From: Carthagonibacter sp032251515
GTDB lineage: Bacteria > Gemmatimonadota > Gemmatimonadetes > Palauibacterales > Palauibacteraceae
DNA: 64,000 nt
Assembly: GCA_032251515.1 (NCBI GenBank)
Contig: JAVVDU010000010.1
Span: forward strand, 1-64,000
Direction: 5' to 3'
Part shown: piece by piece, positions 26,803-35,875 of the stretch
How positions within the stretch are numbered: the first letter of the stretch is position 1
Layout: each line of letters opens with the position of its first letter
The notes under the pieces: model-generated
Told to the model about the DNA's origin: nothing
What the model saw: only the letters and a program-made list of their open reading frames with translations
Database searches by the model: none
Program-made: the position numbers and the translations under genes

Positions 26803-28356
26803 TCACCCGCCGACGACGGGCGCGCCCCCGCGGAAGTGCAGCGCCTCCGCCACGTGTCCGGCCTCGACGCGGCCGGATCCGGCGAGGTCGGCCACCGTCC
26901 GCGCGACGCGCAGGACCCGGTGCTGCGCGCGGCCGCCGAGCGGCAGCCGCTCCGCCGCCTCGCCGAGCAGGGCCTCGGCCCCGGCGGTGAGCCGGCACGC
27001 CTCGGCCAGTGCCGGTCCCGGGAGCTCGGCGTTGCACAGGGCGGCGCACGCCCCGGCCGAGGAGAGACGGGCCGCCCGGCGGCGCGCTCGCTCCCGGGCG
27101 TTCCGGACCCGGTCGCGCACGGCGGCCGTCCGCTCGCCCCCGTCCGCGCCGGGACGCATGTCGCGCCACGGCACGGCCGGCACCTCGAGCCGCAGGTCGA
27201 ACCGGTCCAGCAGGGGGCCGCTGATCCGGCCCACGTAGCGGCGCACCGCTCCCTCGTCGCAGACGCAGCGACCCGTGCCGGAGGTGCGATAGCCGCAGGG
27301 ACAGGGATTCATCGCGGCCACGAGCTGGAAGCGGGCCGGGAACGAGGCCACGGTGCGGGCCCGCACGATCCGGACGCATCCTTGCTCCAGCGGTGCCCGC
27401 AGCCCCTCGAGCACCGATGCGCGGAACGCCTGGAGCTCGTCCAGGAACAGCACCCCCCGGTGCGCGAGGGACACTTCGCCCGGCGCGGGCGAGCTGCCCC
27501 CGCCGAGCAGCCCGGCGGCCGTCACGGTGTGGTGCGGGGCCCGGAACGGTCGCGCCACGCGCGCCGCCTCTCCGGCGGCCGCTCCGGACGCGATCCCGTG
27601 CACCATCATCGTCTCCACCGCCTCGGCGGCCGTGAGCGGCGGGAGAAGCCCGGGCAACCGGTTCGCGAGCATGGTCTTGCCCGCCCCCGGCTCGCCGCTC
27701 AGCAACAGATGGTGCCCACCGGCCGCGGCGATCTCGAGGGCCCGCCGGGCGGCGGACTGGCCTCGCACGTCGGACAGGTCCGGGTGGTTGGTCGCGGGAG
27801 CGGGCGGCGGCGCGCGGGGCGGGCGGGCGAGCGGCGCCCCCTCCTCCAGCCACGACAGTACCGCACCGAGGTCGGACGCCCCGAAGATGCGCAACCGCCC
27901 TTCGTGCAGCCCGGCGAGCTCGGACAGCCCGGCGCGCGGTACCACGAGCGTGTCGATCCCCGCATCCCCGGCGGCGTGCAGGGCGAAGGCGAGCACGCCC
28001 CGGACCGGCCGGACAACGCCGCTGAGGCCCAGTTCGCCCACGAGGGCCGTCCGCGCCAGGCGGCGGTCCACGTCGGCTCCCCGCCGCGCCAGGATCGCCG
28101 CCGCGATCGGGAGGTCGAACGCCGCGCCGTCCTTGGGGAGATCCGCGGGCGCCAGGTTCACGGTGACCCGCAGGCCCGGGATCCGCCGCCCGAGCGCCGC
28201 GGCGGCGGCACGGACCCTCTCGGCCGTCGCCCGCGCGGAGGCGGCCGGGAGCCCGCTCGCGTGAATCCCGGGCGTGCCCCTGCGGACCGCCACTTCGATC
28301 CGCACGGGCACGGGCCGGATCCCACTCAGTCCATAGGCGGCGGCGACCCTGTACAC
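26803..28356 (-). CDS. comM: YifB/ComM-family AAA+ ATPase
   Basis: The 517 aa protein has an N-terminal Lon-like ChlI domain (about 1-170), a magnesium-chelatase AAA+ core with Walker A SGEPGAGKTM and Walker B GVLFLDEL, then CPCGY and a four-Cys segment (CRCVCDEG-like), and a C-terminal helical domain. ComM is a hexameric branch-migration helicase used in transformation. The start is GTG. It converges on pabA with 43 bases between, where I see no terminator. Confidence 0.9.
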   Translation of the reverse strand: MYRVAAAYGLSGIRPVPVRIEVAVRRGTPGIHASGLPAASARATAERVRAAAAALGRRIPGLRVTVNLAPADLPKDGAAFDLPIAAAILARRGADVDRRLARTALVGELGLSGVVRPVRGVLAFALHAAGDAGIDTLVVPRAGLSELAGLHEGRLRIFGASDLGAVLSWLEEGAPLARPPRAPPPAPATNHPDLSDVRGQSAARRALEIAAAGGHHLLLSGEPGAGKTMLANRLPGLLPPLTAAEAVETMMVHGIASGAAAGEAARVARPFRAPHHTVTAAGLLGGGSSPAPGEVSLAHRGVLFLDELQAFRASVLEGLRAPLEQGCVRIVRARTVASFPARFQLVAAMNPCPCGYRTSGTGRCVCDEGAVRRYVGRISGPLLDRFDLRLEVPAVPWRDMRPGADGGERTAAVRDRVRNARERARRRAARLSSAGACAALCNAELPGPALAEACRLTAGAEALLGEAAERLPLGGRAQHRVLRVARTVADLAGSGRVEAGHVAEALHFRGGAPVVGG

Positions 28357-28389
28357 GCCCGAACGATGGGGCGTCGGATCATCGCGCGG

Positions 28390-28899
28390 TCATCGCTCCG
28401 GCGAGGGATGCTCCGTCTCGGGGTCCGCTCCGCTCCGCAGGGCGGTCCAGGCCCGGGGGTGCGCCCGGACCAGGAGCCCGCCCATCGCGACGCCCGCCAG
28501 GATGTTCGCGGCGGCGACGAGCCCCCAGCCCGGCACGCGGGCACCGCTCGCCTCGAGGGCGGTGAAACCCGCCAGGGAGAGGAAGAAGCCGGCCAGGCCG
28601 GCGTACAGCACGACGATCGCGAACGAGGGGTGTCTCTCCGCCTGCAGCACGAGCCACGCCGCGGCCGTACCGATCGCCAGGAAGGCGAGCAGGTGGAGTC
28701 CGTTCACCGCGAACACGGCGCCGGCGGTCCCGCCGCGGGCCCCCGTGCCGGCGAGCCCGGATCCGAGGTCGATCGCGGCGGCGAAGAAGGAACGGCCGGC
28801 CAGCAGGCTGGCCACCCCGAAGAACAGGACGATGGCGAGATAGCCCGCGAGGCCCGCGGTGAGGCCCTCCACGAGCACGAGTCGACGCCGTGGCTGCAT
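28390..28899 (-). CDS. four-helix membrane protein, unknown
   Basis: A 169 aa protein with about four transmembrane helices (residues 12-33, 60-83, 91-113 and 124-145) and a short charged C-terminus. The ATG has GGAGGG four bases upstream. It precedes comM by 33 bases. No family recognised and no catalytic residue apparent. Confidence 0.7.
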   Translation of the reverse strand: MQPRRRLVLVEGLTAGLAGYLAIVLFFGVASLLAGRSFFAAAIDLGSGLAGTGARGGTAGAVFAVNGLHLLAFLAIGTAAAWLVLQAERHPSFAIVVLYAGLAGFFLSLAGFTALEASGARVPGWGLVAAANILAGVAMGGLLVRAHPRAWTALRSGADPETEHPSPER

Positions 28900-28914
28900 C
28901 GGACCCTCCCTGCT

Positions 28915-28926
28915 GGAGACCGGTCT
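28915..28926. promoter_or_regulatory. 12-base perfect palindrome GAGACCGGTCTC
   Basis: It sits in the 171-base divergent region between the minus-strand membrane gene and the plus-strand EamA transporter, 16 bases from the former's ATG. The position would suit an operator for a dimeric regulator, but only one copy is seen and GC-rich DNA makes palindromes cheap. The rest of the gap has TTGAAA and TACACT boxes on the plus strand, 25 bases apart, too far for one promoter. Confidence 0.25.
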
Positions 28927-29070
28927 CGCGTCCGCTCATGGACCGTCTTGAAATCTGTCGGATCTCAGGTTCCGCGGCTACACTTGCCCGGTCCGGTCGG
29001 CACGCCCGCCCCTTCGCGGCCCGGGCTTCTGCGCGGGCCGGCCCGCTGCGCCGGCAGAGAGGAGACCGTC

Positions 29071-30027
29071 CTGGCGAACCCAGCACACGCCCATCCCGCC
29101 GCGTCCGCGGCGCGACCGACGACGGCCGCCGCCGGTTACGCCGCCGCCGTCGCCGCCGGAGCGCTGTGGGGTACGACCGGACCGCTGAGCACGGCTCTCT
29201 ACGCGACGGGCGCCGAGCTCACATCCGTCGGCTTCTGGCGCATCGCCGTGGCCGCCGCCGGTCTCGCCGCGCTGGCGGTCGTGCGCCCGGCACTGCGGCG
29301 CGTGGACCGCACGGCGCTCCTCCTGGTCGGGGGGCTCGGCGGAGCGCTCGTGGCCCTGTTCGAGATCGCCTACCAGTTCGGCATCGCGGGCACAGGGGTG
29401 GCGGGCGCCGCGGCCCTGCTGTACACGGCGCCCGTGCTCGTGGCCCTCCTCGCCGGTCCGCTGCTCGGTGAGCAGGTCACCGCCCGGCGCCTTCTCCTGG
29501 CCGTCGCCGTGATGGCCGGAGCGGCCCTCACCGTGCTCGGCGGAACGGGCGTGGAAGAGGTCTTCCCGGACCGCGTGCGGGGACTGGTGGCGGGCGTGAT
29601 CGGCGGACTTCTGGCCGCCCTCGCGTACGCCGGCACGACGCTGGTGGCCCGGTTCGCGGTGCCCCGCTACGGGGCGCTCCGCGTCCTCGCGCTCGAGATG
29701 ATGGGAGGGACGCTCCTTCTGGCGGTGATCCTGCCGCTGGCGGGTCGGCCGCCCGCCCTGCCGGGCGGTCCCGGGGCCTGGCTGTACGTGCTGCTCCTCG
29801 CCCTCGGCGCGGTGCTGGGGGCGAACGCGCTCTTCTTCGCCGCCCTGAAGCGGATCGCGGCAGCCCCGGCTTCCGTGGCGGCCACCGTCGAGCCGGTCGT
29901 CGCGGCGGGACTGGGCGTCGTGCTGCTGGGACAGGTCCTCGCCCCGGCCGGGTGGCTCGGCCTGTCGCTCGTGGTGGCCGCCGTGGCGACGGGCTACCTG
30001 CTCGAAGCGCGCGCCGGCGCCGGATGA
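29071..30027 (+). CDS. EamA/DMT-superfamily transporter
   Basis: About 318 aa with ten predicted transmembrane helices in two EamA repeats; the signature AAGALWGTTGPLST opens the first, and the second begins near GLVAGVIGGLLAALAYAGTT. Substrates of such exporters are usually amino acids or metabolites; here unknown. There is no ATG or GTG near the first helix. CTG at 29071 has GAGAGGAG six bases upstream; a TTG at 28984 would add 29 residues without hydrophobicity. The start is uncertain. Confidence 0.85.
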   Translation: MANPAHAHPAASAARPTTAAAGYAAAVAAGALWGTTGPLSTALYATGAELTSVGFWRIAVAAAGLAALAVVRPALRRVDRTALLLVGGLGGALVALFEIAYQFGIAGTGVAGAAALLYTAPVLVALLAGPLLGEQVTARRLLLAVAVMAGAALTVLGGTGVEEVFPDRVRGLVAGVIGGLLAALAYAGTTLVARFAVPRYGALRVLALEMMGGTLLLAVILPLAGRPPALPGGPGAWLYVLLLALGAVLGANALFFAALKRIAAAPASVAATVEPVVAAGLGVVLLGQVLAPAGWLGLSLVVAAVATGYLLEARAGAG

Positions 30028-30134
30028 GCGACGGACCGTCCGCACCGCGAGGGACGCGCCGCATCCCGGGGAGATGCGTCGCGTCCTGGAGAAGTCCCCG
30101 TGGCCCGGGGCGTTTCGCGGCGCGGCGGATCCGC

Positions 30135-30140
30135 TAGATT
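30135..30140 (+). promoter_or_regulatory. -10 box TAGATT, six bases before a GTG start
   Basis: TAGATT ends six bases before the GTG of the creatininase-family gene, so RNA would start at or next to the start codon. The -35 region (about 30112-30117, GTTTCG) is poor. No Shine-Dalgarno sequence is present. Confidence 0.4.
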
Positions 30141-30146
30141 CTCCCG

Positions 30147-30845
30147 GTGAACCGGAACGAGCCAGCCGCCCCGACCCGCCTGGAGCGCCTCGCGTGGCCG
30201 GCCGTGGTGGAGCACCTGCGCAGCTCGCCGCGGCTCCTGATGGCCGTGGGAAGCTGCGTTCAGCACGGGCCGCACCTTCCACTCGGCACGGACACGCTGA
30301 TCGCCGAGCGGCTGGCGGAGGACGTTGCGGCGCGAACGGGCCTCCTGCTCGCGCCGACGTTCTCGTTCGGCGTCACGTCGCGGCGCGACCGGGAGTTCGC
30401 CGGCACGGCGGCGCTGGATCGAAAGACGCTGCACCGGGTGCTGAACGAGTTCGTGGAGTCGTGGGAGCGGCACGGCCTGCAGGAGATCGTGTTCCTGACC
30501 GCGAACGGCCATCCGCGGCACATCCAGGCCCTCGCGATGGTCGTCGCCGAGCGGGTCCGCGTCCGCTCCATCGACCTGCACGCGTTCGACCTGCGGCAGT
30601 TCCTGAGCGGCGCCTCGCGTCCGGACCACGGGGGCGAACTCGAGACCTCGCTGATGCTGCATCTCGCGCCGGATCTCGTCCGCTGCGAAGCGATCCCCGC
30701 GGCGGACGAACCGGAACAGGGCGCCGCGAGGCGCCGGCCCGGTCCGCTGGGGGCCGGGGGACGTCCGTGGCTGGCCAGTGCCGAGAAAGGACGCCGGATT
30801 CATGCGCATCTCGTCGAGACCATCACCCGGCGCCTCGCCGGTTGA
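30147..30845 (+). CDS. divergent creatininase-family protein
   Basis: A 232 aa protein of the creatinine amidohydrolase family. The N-terminal metal site reads GSCVQHGPHLPLGTD: His40 and Asp49 are kept, but the first ligand, Glu in the usual GSxEQHG, is Val38. Downstream are TANGHPRHI and HGGELETS. Family members hydrolyse cyclic or linear amides, and some mature peptide cofactors. Loss of the Glu ligand suggests altered metal binding or lost activity. It starts at GTG and overlaps the next gene by 44 bases. Confidence 0.75.
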   Translation: MNRNEPAAPTRLERLAWPAVVEHLRSSPRLLMAVGSCVQHGPHLPLGTDTLIAERLAEDVAARTGLLLAPTFSFGVTSRRDREFAGTAALDRKTLHRVLNEFVESWERHGLQEIVFLTANGHPRHIQALAMVVAERVRVRSIDLHAFDLRQFLSGASRPDHGGELETSLMLHLAPDLVRCEAIPAADEPEQGAARRRPGPLGAGGRPWLASAEKGRRIHAHLVETITRRLAG

Positions 30846-31611
30846 CGCCGGGCCGCGGCGAGCGCTGCGCCCCGGTCTCCACCCGGGGCGTTTCTCGCTG
30901 CTCGCGGCGCTCCTCGCCGGCGCGCTGCCCGGGCCCCTCGGCGCCCAGTCGGGCGAGACGCTCGACCAGGGGCGGTTCGAGATCCGGATCGACGGGGCCG
31001 TGCGCGGACAGGAGAGCTTCGCGATCCGCCGCCAGGGCGCCGGCATCATGGCCGTGGGACGCCTGAGCCGCGAAGGAGCGGGCGCGTGGATCGGCTCGGC
31101 GGAGGTCGGCCTGCGAACCGACGGGCCGGGCGGACCGCTGCGCTACGAGTACCGCTCGCTCCAGCGTCCCGTGACGCGCATCATCGCGACCCGGACCGGG
31201 CGCCGGATCCGGATCACCACGAACGACCCGGAGGGCGAGCGGATGACGGAGCTCGCCCCCGACCCCGGCCTCGTCCTCCTGCAGCCCGGGGTCGCTCACC
31301 AGTACTGGTTTCTCGTGTACCGTCTTCGCTCGTCGTCCGGTGACGCCCTGTCGACGCTGGATCCGCGCGCCGCACGCACGGGGCCCGTCCAGCTCCTGGA
31401 CCGGCAGGACGTGGCGCTGGAAGGCCCGGACGGCGAGGTCCGACAGGCGGTCCTGTCCGAGGTGCGGGTCGACGGCACGCTGCACCGCGTGTGGACGGAT
31501 GCGGCCACGGACATCCTGCTCCGCGTCGAGATCCCGGAGCGGCGCTGGACCGCCGTGCGCCTGCCGGATCGATCCGAAGCCGAGTCCCTGTCCCCCGAGG
31601 AGGCACCATGA
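30802..31611 (+). CDS. secreted beta-rich protein, unknown
   Basis: A 269 aa protein. A hydrophobic segment (LLAALLAGALPGPLGAQS) ends in a plausible signal-peptidase I site after about residue 48, leaving a mature protein of alternating strands with many Arg and Glu. There is no lipobox. The ATG at 30802 lies within the creatininase-family gene. The N-terminal extension before the hydrophobic core is long, so the true start could differ. Neighbours suggest an envelope role but give no function. Confidence 0.65.
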   Translation: MRISSRPSPGASPVDAGPRRALRPGLHPGRFSLLAALLAGALPGPLGAQSGETLDQGRFEIRIDGAVRGQESFAIRRQGAGIMAVGRLSREGAGAWIGSAEVGLRTDGPGGPLRYEYRSLQRPVTRIIATRTGRRIRITTNDPEGERMTELAPDPGLVLLQPGVAHQYWFLVYRLRSSSGDALSTLDPRAARTGPVQLLDRQDVALEGPDGEVRQAVLSEVRVDGTLHRVWTDAATDILLRVEIPERRWTAVRLPDRSEAESLSPEEAP

Positions 31612-32324
31612 CGGAGACGACGTCCGAGTCGAGCGCATCGCCCGTGGTGGAAGCGCCGCCGCTTCCGGCACTGCCGGTCCGCCTCGTCCAGGTGTTCACG
31701 TCGCCGGCCCGGCTGTTCGACGCCCTGGCCGCCACCCCGCGCTGGGTCGGCGCCCTGGTGACCGTGGTCGCGCTCGGCCTCGTGGTCCAGGCGCTGATCC
31801 CGGCCGACATGCTGCGAGAGCTCATGATGGCCGGCCTCCCCCGGGACGCCACGCCGGAGCAGATCGCTGCGGCCGAGCGGGGCGTGGAGATCGGGATGAA
31901 CGTGCGCTGGGTCGGCACCGTCCTCTTCCCGCCCCTGCTGGTGCTGCTCGCGGCAGGCTACGTGCTCCTGGTCTGGAATACGCTCCTGGGGGGAGACGCC
32001 GGGTTCCGCCCGATCTTCGCCAGCGCCTCGCACGCCTACGTGATCTGGGCGTTCGGCGGTCTCCTCACGCTGCCGCTCGTGCTGGCGAGCGGCGACCCCA
32101 GAACGGCCTTCGCACTCCACCTCCTGGTGCCGTTCCTCGAGCCCGACGGCTACGCCTTCCGGTTCCTGCGGGGGCTGAACGTGTTCGGACTGTGGACGAT
32201 GATCGTGCTCGGGGTGGCGGTCAGCCGATTGTACCCGCGCCGGTCGGCCGGGGGAGCGGCCGCGGTGCTCGTCCTCACCTACGTCCTGCTGAAGGCCGTG
32301 GGCGCGATCCTGGCCCCGGCGTGA
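31608..32324 (+). CDS. YIP1-family membrane protein
   Basis: A 238 aa protein with about five transmembrane helices and the Yip1-like opening PVRLVQVFTSPARLFDAL. In bacteria this domain has no firmly established role. The ATG overlaps the stop of the preceding secreted protein (ATGA), and AGGAGG lies just upstream. The 201 bases after it, before the exporter genes, contain no clear promoter or terminator. Confidence 0.75.
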   Translation: MTETTSESSASPVVEAPPLPALPVRLVQVFTSPARLFDALAATPRWVGALVTVVALGLVVQALIPADMLRELMMAGLPRDATPEQIAAAERGVEIGMNVRWVGTVLFPPLLVLLAAGYVLLVWNTLLGGDAGFRPIFASASHAYVIWAFGGLLTLPLVLASGDPRTAFALHLLVPFLEPDGYAFRFLRGLNVFGLWTMIVLGVAVSRLYPRRSAGGAAAVLVLTYVLLKAVGAILAPA

Positions 32325-32525
32325 CCGGGTGAGACGCCGCGTCCGGCCCGCGCGCGGCGTCCCGCCCGGCGGCTTAACGAAACGGGCCCGGTGCGTGTTC
32401 TCCAGCGGGCGGATGCGCGACGCGCCGGACCGGCGATACCGCACCGGCGAAACCGCCGTTGGTCCCCTCCCGTACGTCGACCGGGACCATGAATCTCCAG
32501 GCGAAACGGAACGAGCGATCGAACG

Positions 32526-33824
32526 ATGTCCCGTGGAAAGAAGATAGGGATCGGAGCCGGCGTCCTCGTGGTGCTCGGCATGATGGCGGCGGCCGCCCTG
32601 GCCGGAGGACGCGAGAAGGGCGTCGAGGTGCGGGTCGAGGAGGTCGAGCGGCGCGACCTGGTCGCTCGGGTCTCCTCGACGGGGCACATCGAGCCCTTGA
32701 AGCTCGTCGACATCAGTGCCGACGTATCCGGCCGGATCGTCGAGCTGAACGTCGAGGAGGGCGACGAGGTGACCGAGGGAGACCTCCTCCTCGTCATCGA
32801 CCCGGTCCGCTTCGAGGCCGCCGTGCAGCGGGCCGAGGCGGCGCTGGCGGAGGCGAAGGCCCGCGAGATCCAGGCGCGCACCAACGCCGGCCAGGCGCGG
32901 CGGGACTGGGAGAGGATCCGGGACCTGAAGGCCCGCCTGCCGGAGCTCGTCACCGAGACGGAGTTCGAGACCGCGCGCACGCAGGCGGAGGTGCAGGAGG
33001 CCCTGGCCGGCTCGGCCAAGCACGGTGTCGAGATGGCCGAGGCCAGCCTCGCCGAAGCCCGGGACGCGCTCTCCAAGACGGTGATCCGCTCCCCCATGAG
33101 CGGCCGCGTCACGCGGCTGAACGTGGAACGGGGAGAGACGGCGATCGTGGGCACGATGAACAATCCTGGAAGCCTGCTGCTCACGGTGGCGGACCTGTCC
33201 GTCATGGAGGCCGTGATCGAGGTCGACGAGACGGACGTGCCGGAGATTGCGATCGGCGACTCCGTCTCGGTCACCATCGACGCGTTCCCGAACCGCGAGT
33301 TCCCGGGACGGGTCACGAAGATCGGGAACAGCTCGATCCGTCCCCGCACCCAGGGGCAGGCGAGCTCGGACCAGGCGATCGACTTCGAGGTGCGCGTGAC
33401 GCTGGACGAGCCCGGCATCGCTCTGCGGCCGGATCTTTCGGCGTCGGCGGACGTGATCACCGACATCCGCGATGACGTCCTGGCCATCCCCATCATCGCG
33501 CTGACGCTGCGCGACCCGGGCGACTACGAGGAGATCCCCAGCGAGCTGCGCGAGACCGGGGACGGCGACACGGTGCCGGCCGGCCGGGCGGCGGCGAGGG
33601 ACGGCTCCGAGCCAGTGGAGGGGGTGTTCGTGGTGGACGGCGACCGTGTCCGGTTCCGCCCCGTGGAAGTCGGGATCGCGGGCGAGAGCCACTTCGAGGT
33701 GCTGAGCGGGCTGGAAGAGGGCGAGCGCGTCGTCTCCGGCACGTATCAGGCGATCCGGGAGCTGGAGGACGGGAGCGTCGTCCAGGTGGTCCGGGAGGAC
33801 TCCACGGCGGAGGGGGCACGGTGA
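32526..33824 (+). CDS. MacA-like periplasmic adaptor (HlyD/RND family)
   Basis: The 432 aa protein has an N-terminal anchor helix (about 7-27), a biotinyl-lipoyl half-motif (GHIEPLKLVDISADVSGRIV), a coiled-coil hairpin rich in Ala/Glu (about 95-180), the second lipoyl half (VIRSPMSGRVTRLNVERGE) and a beta-barrel domain. It should link an inner-membrane ABC exporter to an outer-membrane channel; no TolC-type gene is nearby. It is first of four coupled genes. Confidence 0.9.
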   Translation: MSRGKKIGIGAGVLVVLGMMAAAALAGGREKGVEVRVEEVERRDLVARVSSTGHIEPLKLVDISADVSGRIVELNVEEGDEVTEGDLLLVIDPVRFEAAVQRAEAALAEAKAREIQARTNAGQARRDWERIRDLKARLPELVTETEFETARTQAEVQEALAGSAKHGVEMAEASLAEARDALSKTVIRSPMSGRVTRLNVERGETAIVGTMNNPGSLLLTVADLSVMEAVIEVDETDVPEIAIGDSVSVTIDAFPNREFPGRVTKIGNSSIRPRTQGQASSDQAIDFEVRVTLDEPGIALRPDLSASADVITDIRDDVLAIPIIALTLRDPGDYEEIPSELRETGDGDTVPAGRAAARDGSEPVEGVFVVDGDRVRFRPVEVGIAGESHFEVLSGLEEGERVVSGTYQAIRELEDGSVVQVVREDSTAEGAR

Positions 33825-34558
33825 GGGGAGAGGCGGAGATGGGAGCACCGGGCGAGGTCATCATCGAGACCCGGAACCTGCAGAAGCACTACGTGATGGG
33901 AGCGGAGACGATCCGGGCCCTGGCGGGAGTGGACGTGCAGGTGCGGCGGAACGAGTACATCGCGATCATGGGTCCCTCCGGGTCCGGCAAGTCCACGCTG
34001 ATGAACCTCATCGGCTGTCTCGACACCCCGTCCGGCGGCGAGTACGTCCTGAACGGGACCCCGGTCCAGGACCTGCACGACGACGAGCTGGCGCGGATCC
34101 GCAACCGGGAGATCGGCTTCGTATTCCAGACGTTCAACCTCCTGCCGCGCGCCTCGGCCCTCCACAACGTCGAGCTGCCGCTGATCTACGCCGGCGTGCC
34201 GTCCCGCGAGCGGCAGAAGAAGGCCAGGGAGGCGCTGGCGCGCGTCGACCTGGCCGACCGCACGGACCACCGGCCGAACGAGCTGTCGGGAGGCCAGCGC
34301 CAGCGCGTGGCGATCGCCCGCGCCCTCGTGAACGATCCCTCGATCCTGCTGGCCGACGAGCCGACGGGGAACCTCGACTCGAAGACGTCCGCAGAGATCA
34401 TGAACGTGTTCGACGAGCTCCACGCGGCGGGACAGACGATCATCATGGTCACGCACGAGCACGACATCTCCGAGCGCGCGCAGCGCGTCGTGACGCTGCG
34501 GGACGGCCTGATCGAGTCCCACGACGCCCGGGCCGACGGCATCGTCGCGGGGGTGTGA
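33821..34558 (+). CDS. MacB-type ABC transporter ATPase
   Basis: The 245 aa ATPase has Walker A GPSGSGKST, Q-loop FVFQTFNLLP, signature LSGGQRQRVAIARAL, Walker B ILLADEPTGNLDS and the switch His in MVTHEHD. It groups with the LolD/MacB/FtsE class. The GTG start overlaps the adaptor stop and is preceded by GGAGG; an ATG six codons later is an alternative. Confidence 0.93.
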   Translation: MRGEAEMGAPGEVIIETRNLQKHYVMGAETIRALAGVDVQVRRNEYIAIMGPSGSGKSTLMNLIGCLDTPSGGEYVLNGTPVQDLHDDELARIRNREIGFVFQTFNLLPRASALHNVELPLIYAGVPSRERQKKAREALARVDLADRTDHRPNELSGGQRQRVAIARALVNDPSILLADEPTGNLDSKTSAEIMNVFDELHAAGQTIIMVTHEHDISERAQRVVTLRDGLIESHDARADGIVAGV

Positions 34559-34563
34559 GCGGT

Positions 34564-34610
34564 CCGCCCGGCCGCGCCGGCCGGGCGGGACAAGGAGCGG
34601 GACAAGGAAC
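34564..34610 (+). repeat. stem-loop and 12-base direct repeat between exporter genes
   Basis: CCGCCCGGCC (34564-34573) pairs with GGCCGGGCGG (34579-34588) over a five-base loop, without a U-tract. It is followed by two near-identical 12-mers, GGGACAAGGARC, at 34587-34598 and 34599-34610, each holding an AAGGA element. The structure separates the ATPase stop from the first permease. It may set relative expression or mRNA stability. Confidence 0.5.
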
Positions 34611-34630
34611 GGAAAGCGGGACCACGACGC

Positions 34631-35875
34631 GTGTACATCCTGGAAGGCATCCGCCTCGCGCTCCAGCAGGTCTGGCTGCACAAGCTGAAGTCCGTCTTCA
34701 CGCTGATCGGCGTGGTGATCGGCATCACCTTCCTGATCGCCGTGATCACGATCGTGGAGGGGATGAACCGCTACGTGCAGGACGACTTCGCCGGCTCGCT
34801 GTTCGGGGTGAACACGTTCACGGTCGTCCGGCGCTCCCGCATCCAGACGGGCGCCGAGACCGACGAGCAGCGGCGCGCGCGGGCCCGTAACCCGGACCTC
34901 GAGCTGCACGACGTGGAGATCGTGCGGGCGGCCGTGCCGGATGCCTGGCGCTTCGCGTGGGCCGACGACCGGGGGTTCGACGAGGTCTCGTGGAAGGACC
35001 GCCGCCGCCGGAACATTCGCCTGATCGGCGCCTCGGACGGCTACGAGGCGCTGCAGGGCTGGGAGATCGAAAGGGGACGGGGCCTGGCCCCGCTGGACGA
35101 ACGGCGGGGGCTCCAGGTGGCGGTGATCGGGGCCGAGATCGCGGATCGCCTCTATCCGGACGTGGATCCGATCGGCAAGGAGATCCGCCTCGGCGCCCGC
35201 CGGTTCCGGGTCGTGGGCGTGTGGGAGCGGCAGGGCGGCCTGCTGGGCAACATCCGGGATGCCTCGGTCCTCATCCCCTTTTCCACCTGGCGCCAGGCCT
35301 TCGCCCGCGATCCGAACCGGGTCGGCGAGATCAGCGTGAAGTTCCGCACCGCCGAGGAGATGCGCGCCGGCATGGCGGCGGTGGAGGGGGCGCTGCGCGC
35401 GGACCGGGGGCTCAGACCGGGCGAGGAGAACACCTTCTGGCTCGAGACCTCCAACGAACTCCTGGACACCTGGGAGACGATCAGCCGCGTCCTGTTCGCC
35501 GCCATCCCCGGTCTCGTGTCGATCTCGCTCCTGGTCGGTGGCATCGTGATCATGAACATCATGCTGCTGTCCGTGGCGGGCCGGGTGCGCGAGATCGGGA
35601 TCCGCAAGGCGGTGGGCGCCCGCCGGGCCGACATCCTCGTCCAGTTCCTCGCCGAGTCGTCCACCCTGTCGCTCGTCGGGGCGGCGGTCGGGGTGCTCCT
35701 CGGCATCGGGATCGCCAAGGGCGTCGCGCGGTTCACGCCGCTTCCCGCCTCCGTACCGGTCTGGGCGATCGTCCTCGGACTGGCGCTCGGGCTGATCGTC
35801 GGCGTCGGCTCGGGCCTGTACCCGGCGTACCGGGCGGCACGGCAGGACCCGATCGTAGCCCTGCGCTATGACTGA
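34631..35875 (+). CDS. MacB-type ABC permease, first
   Basis: The 414 aa permease has the FtsX/MacB layout: one N-terminal helix (about 22-45), a periplasmic MacB core (about 50-280) and three C-terminal helices with REIGIRKAVGARRADIL between the first two. It ends in the family DPIVALRYD box. The start is GTG. It overlaps the next permease by eight bases. It probably forms a heterodimer with that protein rather than a homodimer. Confidence 0.9.
   Translation: MYILEGIRLALQQVWLHKLKSVFTLIGVVIGITFLIAVITIVEGMNRYVQDDFAGSLFGVNTFTVVRRSRIQTGAETDEQRRARARNPDLELHDVEIVRAAVPDAWRFAWADDRGFDEVSWKDRRRRNIRLIGASDGYEALQGWEIERGRGLAPLDERRGLQVAVIGAEIADRLYPDVDPIGKEIRLGARRFRVVGVWERQGGLLGNIRDASVLIPFSTWRQAFARDPNRVGEISVKFRTAEEMRAGMAAVEGALRADRGLRPGEENTFWLETSNELLDTWETISRVLFAAIPGLVSISLLVGGIVIMNIMLLSVAGRVREIGIRKAVGARRADILVQFLAESSTLSLVGAAVGVLLGIGIAKGVARFTPLPASVPVWAIVLGLALGLIVGVGSGLYPAYRAARQDPIVALRYD

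Noticed and set aside
28948..28984. Promoter TTGAAA...TACACT before the EamA gene
   Set aside because: The boxes are 25 bases apart, too far for one sigma-70 promoter.
32325..32525. Promoter for the MacAB-like operon in the 201-base gap
   Set aside because: Candidate boxes (TTAACG, TACGTC) do not pair at proper spacing; nothing could be supported.
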